The notes below the pieces were generated by a model. It did not search any database. It was given only the letters and a program-made list of their open reading frames with translations, and had not been told where the DNA came from. From contig JANPIX010000026.1 in assembly GCA_031425195.1 (NCBI GenBank), positions 62,001-126,000 of the forward strand: a stretch of 64,000 bases of DNA, written 5' to 3'. Shown in pieces: positions 59,913-64,000 of this stretch (positions within the stretch are counted from its first letter, which is position 1; each line of letters starts with the position of its first letter). Source of the DNA: JANPIX01 sp031425195 (GTDB lineage Bacteria; Pseudomonadota; Alphaproteobacteria; Rhodobacterales; Rhodobacteraceae). The position numbers were made by a program, and so were the translations under genes.

Positions 59913-61334
59913 TTACAGGAGCAGATCAAAGGCCTTGTATGTGAGGGCGAGGTTGGCATCGAGGGTTGCAAACCAAACCGCCGCTTCGCCGCCAGTGCCG
60001 TCGCCATCGTAATAAAGCGCGCCGGTGACGCTGTCATAGAGGATACGCTGATCGACGGTGATTGCACCCGTTCCGATGTGAAACTGGTTGGCGGCCAGAT
60101 CGGACCCGATTGACCCAAAGAAGTTTTCGTCCAGCAGGATGCGGTCTGTGCCAATCGTAAAGTCGGTGATCAGGTCGACATTATCGGCAGTCAATTCCGA
60201 ATCGAAGATGAACCTGTCGGAGCCACTTCCGCCGGTAAGGGTGTCCATTCCCAGGTCGCCATAGATATCGTCAGCGCCGCCACGCCCGGTCAGTCTGTCG
60301 GACCCGCCGCTGCCGGAAAGTTCGTCAGCCATCGCGCCGCCTGTGATCGTGTCTGCAAGATTGCTGCCCCACAGGAACAGCCGTTCTACATTGCGCAGAA
60401 CCACATCGCCAACGGTTGTGACTGTTGTTGGCGCGAAAAGTTTGACGGTGACGGCAGTCAGACTGCCGCGCAAATCGATTGCAACCATGTCAATGCCTGT
60501 GCCGCCATTGATGATGTCGTCGCCGCCCCCGGGGTCGACATTGATGATGTCATTGCCTGCCCCGCCATAGATGCGGTCGTTTCCGGCATCGCCGCTGATG
60601 ATGTCATTCCCATCGCCGCCAAAAAGCCGATCCCTGCCGTCGTTGCCATACAACTTATCATCGCCGGACCGTCCGGACAGCAGATCATTGCCGCTTTCGC
60701 CATAAATCGTGTCTGATCCGCCCCCGCCACTTGCGGTATCATTGCCATATTCAAGGCTGAATTCGTCGGCCATCGCGCCACCTGTCACGCTGTCGGAACC
60801 TTCGCCGCCGTTAAATCTGAGCTGTTCGATACCGATGATGCGCGTGCCGTCGGCCATCACGAAGGCGCGGGTTGGATCGGCAATCGACACGACCACCCCG
60901 CCACTGTTCCCGAAATAGTCGAGATCAAGCGTATCAAGGCCGCGGCCACCAAAGATCTGATGTTCGGCACCCTGGCCAAAACTGACAGAAATCAGATCAT
61001 TGTTGTCACCGCCATAGACCTTGTCCTGACCGCCTTCGGCGAGAAAACTGTCATTGCCCCCGCCACCGAACAGGACATCGTCATCTTCGCCGCCCCGAAG
61101 GAAATCACTGCGCGCCCCGCCGAAAAGCCGGTCGATGCCGGAATAGCCCAACAGCGAGTCTACGCCGTTGCCGCCCCGCAGGGTATCGGCACCAAGGCCC
61201 CCCCTTAGGGTGTCATTGTCATCAATCGGGCCTTCGTCACCCGGTGCGTTGGCGTCGGACCAGCCCAGAACCTCGTCGCCCAGATCATCGGCGTCCAGCG
61301 TGTCACTGACATTGCTTCCATACAAAGTGGCCAT
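59913..61334 (-). CDS. RTX calcium-binding repeat protein, probable type I secretion substrate
   Basis: 473 residues from MATLYGSNVSDTLDADDLGD (GGGGGA just before; an upstream TTG start is less likely). Three RTX blocks, about 45-115, 190-280 and 335-375 (GGLGADTLR, GGDGNDIIS, GGAGNDIIN). They flank two copies of a non-RTX beta module with DLDYFGNSGGVVVSIADP and DMVAIDLRGSLTAVTVKLF, each ending in an IEQLRF/VERLFLWG strand and GGAMADE. The C-terminal type I secretion module (DLITDFTIGTDRILLD, DSVTGALYYDGDGTGGEAAV) matches the gene at 58473. No catalytic domain recognised. Confidence 0.87.
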   Translation of the reverse strand: MATLYGSNVSDTLDADDLGDEVLGWSDANAPGDEGPIDDNDTLRGGLGADTLRGGNGVDSLLGYSGIDRLFGGARSDFLRGGEDDDVLFGGGGNDSFLAEGGQDKVYGGDNNDLISVSFGQGAEHQIFGGRGLDTLDLDYFGNSGGVVVSIADPTRAFVMADGTRIIGIEQLRFNGGEGSDSVTGGAMADEFSLEYGNDTASGGGGSDTIYGESGNDLLSGRSGDDKLYGNDGRDRLFGGDGNDIISGDAGNDRIYGGAGNDIINVDPGGGDDIINGGTGIDMVAIDLRGSLTAVTVKLFAPTTVTTVGDVVLRNVERLFLWGSNLADTITGGAMADELSGSGGSDRLTGRGGADDIYGDLGMDTLTGGSGSDRFIFDSELTADNVDLITDFTIGTDRILLDENFFGSIGSDLAANQFHIGTGAITVDQRILYDSVTGALYYDGDGTGGEAAVWFATLDANLALTYKAFDLLL

Positions 61335-61445
61335 GACATCCCCCGATACATGCAAACCGACATTGATTTGCGCCAAAGCCTACGGGGGGGCGGGGTTTTG
61401 TCAATTCCGCCGTGGTTCCCGGGTCTGGTCCCACGGGTGGAAATG

Positions 61446-61472
61446 AAAAAAGCGGGGCAAAAGCCCCGCTTT
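61446..61472 (-). terminator. Intrinsic terminator of ndk
   Basis: On the minus strand, a 10-bp stem AAAGCGGGGC with GCCCCGCTTT around TTTT, followed by a T run. It starts about 20 bases after the ndk stop. Confidence 0.9.
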
Positions 61473-61492
61473 CAGACAGATTTCTGGGCGTT

Positions 61493-61915
61493 TCAGCCGA
61501 CGAGTTCAAGACCCGAAAAGTAGAACGCGATTTCGCGGGCGGCGGATTCGGGGCTGTCTGAACCGTGGACCGAGTTTTCACCGACCGACAGGGCAAATTC
61601 CTTGCGCACAGTGCCGTCTGCCGCGTTGGCGGGATTGGTGGCCCCCATCACTTCGCGGTTCTTGGCAATGGCGCCTTCGCCTTCCAGAACCTGCACGACG
61701 ACGGGCTGGCTTGCCATGAAGTCACAGAGTTCGCCGTAAAAGCCGCGTTCCTTGTGTTCGGCGTAGAACTGGCCTGCCTGGGCGACGGTCAGGTGGATGC
61801 GCTTTTGCGCGACGATGCGCAGGCCTGCCTCTTCGAACTTGGCGTTGATCTTGCCTGTCAGGTTACGGCGGGTTGCGTCGGGTTTGATGATGGAAAGTGT
61901 GCGTTCAACGGCCAT
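61493..61915 (-). CDS. ndk: Nucleoside diphosphate kinase
   Basis: 140 residues from MAVERTLSIIKPDATRRNLT. Moves the gamma-phosphate between nucleoside di- and triphosphates. The catalytic His is in the signature NSVHGSDSPESA; the Lys of IIKPDA and FMASQPVVVQVLEGEGAI are also present. Normal length of the family. Single gene with its own terminator. Confidence 0.97.
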   Translation of the reverse strand: MAVERTLSIIKPDATRRNLTGKINAKFEEAGLRIVAQKRIHLTVAQAGQFYAEHKERGFYGELCDFMASQPVVVQVLEGEGAIAKNREVMGATNPANAADGTVRKEFALSVGENSVHGSDSPESAAREIAFYFSGLELVG

Positions 61916-62039
61916 GGTTGCCTCATACATATATGGGGCAACTGCGGCCCCGGGGATTGCGGGGGTTCGGTATCACGGGGTTCCGGGGTTGAAAAGCACA
62001 TATGCGGGCGCGATAACGAGGGGGAACAGAAGGAATGTG

Positions 62040-62477
62040 ATGATCGTGACCCACCCCCCCTTCAGTCTGGTCGGGATCGACCATGTGGTTTTTCTGGTGG
62101 ATGACATGCCGCGCGCCCTTCGGTTCTATGCCGAAGTGCTGGGCTGTGTGCCGGGGTATTCCTACCCCGCGCTGGGGATGGAGCAGGTGTGGTGCGGTTC
62201 GGCGCTGATCGTGTTGTGGGACACGACGCATCCCGGGGCACGGTCTGCGGTGCCGCCGGTGGCGGGCGGGCGCAATGTCGATCACGTCTGCATCGCGACA
62301 AGCCCGTTCGACCCCGCCGACATGCGCGCCCATCTGGCGCTGCTGGGCGTGGAGATTTTGCGCGAGGCGGTGCATGGCGGGGCGCGGGGCATGGGTCATT
62401 CGTTCTATATCCGCGACCCGTTCGGGAACACGCTGGAGATCAAGGGCCCGGCGGAATACGCGGACGGGCGCGGATGA
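62040..62477 (+). CDS. VOC family (glyoxalase/dioxygenase fold) protein
   Basis: 145 residues from MIVTHPPFSLVGIDHVVFLV (AAGGA six or seven bases before). One VOC domain of two beta-alpha-beta-beta-beta units. First metal-type His in GIDHVVFLVDDM, another in NVDHVCIAT, and Glu in NTLEIKG, with the DPFGN turn. These would make a metal site, so an enzyme such as a lactoylglutathione lyase-like or dioxygenase relative is possible; the substrate is unknown. Divergent from ndk and 80 bases before the ABC-F gene. Confidence 0.88.
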   Translation: MIVTHPPFSLVGIDHVVFLVDDMPRALRFYAEVLGCVPGYSYPALGMEQVWCGSALIVLWDTTHPGARSAVPPVAGGRNVDHVCIATSPFDPADMRAHLALLGVEILREAVHGGARGMGHSFYIRDPFGNTLEIKGPAEYADGRG

Positions 62478-62556
62478 ACCTGCATCGCCGATTTTGGCGC
62501 GATTTTCGGGGCCGTTCGCATTGACCTTGGCGTTATGATCCGGCAAGCCCCCGGTC

Positions 62557-64000
62557 ATGTTACATATATCCGACATCACCTATTCCGTTGAAGGCCGCCC
62601 CCTGTTCGAAGGGGCGTCGGCCACCATTCCCACAGGTCACAAGGTTGGCCTTGTGGGCCGAAACGGCACGGGCAAGACCACGCTGTTTCGCCTGATCAAG
62701 GGCGAACTGGCGCTGGAGGGGGGCGAGATCGGCCTGCCCACCCGCGCCAAGATCGGCGGCGTGGCGCAAGAGGTGCCGTCGTCTTCCACGTCGCTGCTGG
62801 ACACGGTGCTTCAGGCCGATACCGAACGCGCAGCACTGATGGCCGAGGCGGACATCGCGACCGACCCGCACCGGATTGCCGAAGTGCAGTCACGGCTGGC
62901 CGATATCGACGCGTGGTCGGCCGAGGGGCGGGCCAGCGCCATTCTGAAGGGGCTTGGCTTTGACGCCGAGGCGCAACTGCGCCCCTGTTCGGATTTTTCG
63001 GGTGGGTGGCGGATGCGGGTGGCGCTGGCGGGGGTGCTGTTTGCACAGCCCGATTACCTGCTGCTGGACGAGCCGACCAACTATCTGGATCTGGAAGGTG
63101 CGCTGTGGCTTGAATCCTATCTGCAGAAATATCCGCACACGGTGCTGATCATCAGTCACGACCGGGGGCTTTTGAACCGGGCCGTGCAGGGTATTCTGCA
63201 TCTGGACAACAAGAAGCTGACCTATTGGAACGGGCCGTATGACCAGTTCGCCCGCCAGATGGCCGAACGGCGCGCGCTGTTGACGGCCGAGGCGAAAAAG
63301 CAGGACGCGCGCCGCGCGCATCTGCAAAGCTTCGTGGACCGGTTCAAAGCCAAGGCTTCAAAGGCGGTTCAGGCGCAGTCGCGCGTCAAGATGCTGGAAA
63401 AGATGACGACGATCACGGCCCCGGAAGAGGCGAAAAAGCAGGTCTTCACCTTTCCCAAGCCCGAAGAACTGTCGCCGCCGATCATCAACATGGAAAGTGC
63501 CGCCGTGGGCTATGACGGCCCGCCGATCCTGCGCAAGTTGAACCTGCGGATTGATCAGGATGACCGGATCGCCCTTTTGGGCCGCAATGGCGAGGGGAAA
63601 TCCACGCTGTCCAAACTGCTGGCCGAAAAGCTGAAACCGATGGAGGGGCGGATCACGCGCCATTCCAAGTTGCGCATCGGGTATTTCGCGCAGCATCAGG
63701 TGGACGAGTTGTACATCGACGAGACGCCGCTGCAGCATCTGCAGCGCCTGCGCCCGGCGGAAGGTCAGGCGCGGCTGCGCGCACGGCTGGCGGGCTTCGG
63801 GTTGGGCGCGGATCAGGCGGAAACGGTGGTCGGGCGGTTGTCGGGCGGGCAGAAGGCGCGGTTGTCGCTGTTGCTCGCCACCATCGACGCGCCGCATCTG
63901 TTGATTCTGGACGAACCGACCAACCACCTCGACATGGAAAGCCGCGAGGCGCTGGTCGAGGCACTGACGGAATACGCAGGCGCCGTGATCCTTGTGAGCC
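62557..64000 (+). CDS. ABC-F family ATPase (YheS-like), C-terminus cut off by the window
   Basis: At least 481 residues of a two-ABC, soluble ATPase that acts on ribosomes. Starts MLHISDITYSVEGRPLFEGA. First ABC: GRNGTGKTT, signature SGGWRMRVALA, Walker B LLLDEPTNYLDLEG. A charged linker with ARRAHLQSFVDRFKAKASKA spans about 235-290. Second ABC: GRNGEGKST, signature LSGGQKARLSLLL, LLILDEPTNHLDMESREALV. No transmembrane segments. It resembles YheS rather than EttA, which has a longer arm region. The end is beyond 64000. Confidence 0.93.
   Translation, partial: MLHISDITYSVEGRPLFEGASATIPTGHKVGLVGRNGTGKTTLFRLIKGELALEGGEIGLPTRAKIGGVAQEVPSSSTSLLDTVLQADTERAALMAEADIATDPHRIAEVQSRLADIDAWSAEGRASAILKGLGFDAEAQLRPCSDFSGGWRMRVALAGVLFAQPDYLLLDEPTNYLDLEGALWLESYLQKYPHTVLIISHDRGLLNRAVQGILHLDNKKLTYWNGPYDQFARQMAERRALLTAEAKKQDARRAHLQSFVDRFKAKASKAVQAQSRVKMLEKMTTITAPEEAKKQVFTFPKPEELSPPIINMESAAVGYDGPPILRKLNLRIDQDDRIALLGRNGEGKSTLSKLLAEKLKPMEGRITRHSKLRIGYFAQHQVDELYIDETPLQHLQRLRPAEGQARLRARLAGFGLGADQAETVVGRLSGGQKARLSLLLATIDAPHLLILDEPTNHLDMESREALVEALTEYAGAVILVS

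Overview
The window reads as a contiguous chromosomal segment of a GC-rich alphaproteobacterium, most likely a marine-type member of the Rhodobacterales (Rhodobacteraceae/Roseobacter group). This rests on protein families and gene orders typical of that group: aroK-aroB beside xerD and a CorC-like gene, an IalB-family protein, lptF-lptG-lptD-surA-pdxA-rsmA, prfA-prmC followed by a DUF4167 protein, a PstA with a long N-terminal extension, several RTX proteins, and alphaproteobacterial tRNAs. I see no phage, insertion sequence, CRISPR array or rRNA operon. Genus cannot be decided from what is visible.

Layout. 1-8 kb: aroB (partial) and aroK, a small membrane protein and an unknown exported protein leading into xerD (which carries an apparent one-base frameshift), a CNNM/CorC-type membrane protein, a CAP-RTX fusion protein and a HerA-like ATPase. 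8-16 kb: an intergenic region with a possible small RNA, an IalB protein, a lipid A-type acylation set (LpxD, a dedicated ACP and a ketoacyl synthase), an L,D-transpeptidase divergent from a Tat-exported DUF882/MepK-like hydrolase, RlmE and a Ppx/GppA phosphatase. 16-21 kb: a one-carbon/corrinoid cluster (small 'virulence factor' domain protein, MetF-like reductase, methyltetrahydrofolate methyltransferase, ASKHA-ferredoxin activator). 21-24.7 kb: an ECF sigma factor, an RskA-type anti-sigma factor and a secreted fasciclin protein, then an exported von Willebrand A protein. 24.7-36 kb: tRNA-Gly(CCC), a sulfotransferase-like protein, RidA, HolC-PepA, and the outer-membrane biogenesis operon. 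36-45 kb: DUF4167, PrmC, PrfA, DUF1499-SpeB, an M20 amidohydrolase, MazG, an iron-type substrate-binding protein and a nucleoside hydrolase. 45-53 kb: the complete phosphate regulon phoR-pstSCAB-phoU-phoB with a Pho box, preceded by tRNA-Val(CAC) and an HU-like protein with a long Ala/Pro tail. 53-64 kb: Lon, an old-yellow-enzyme reductase, Tgt, two RTX proteins either side of tRNA-Val(TAC), Ndk, a VOC protein and the start of an ABC-F ATPase.

How genes work together. Envelope assembly dominates: LPS export (LptF/G/D), outer-membrane protein folding (SurA), lipid A acylation, and making and cutting of 3-3 peptidoglycan crosslinks. Many genes overlap by 1-4 bases (ATGA, GTGA or TGATG junctions), so translational coupling is common. 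The observations most worth checking are the xerD frameshift, the sigma/RskA/fasciclin module that mirrors SigK-RskA-MPT70/83, the corrinoid C1 cluster that lacks its methyltransferase partner here, the separate LpxD-ACP-KAS set, and the candidate small RNA at 8145-8220. I found no clearly unprecedented system; most of the window is ordinary core genome.
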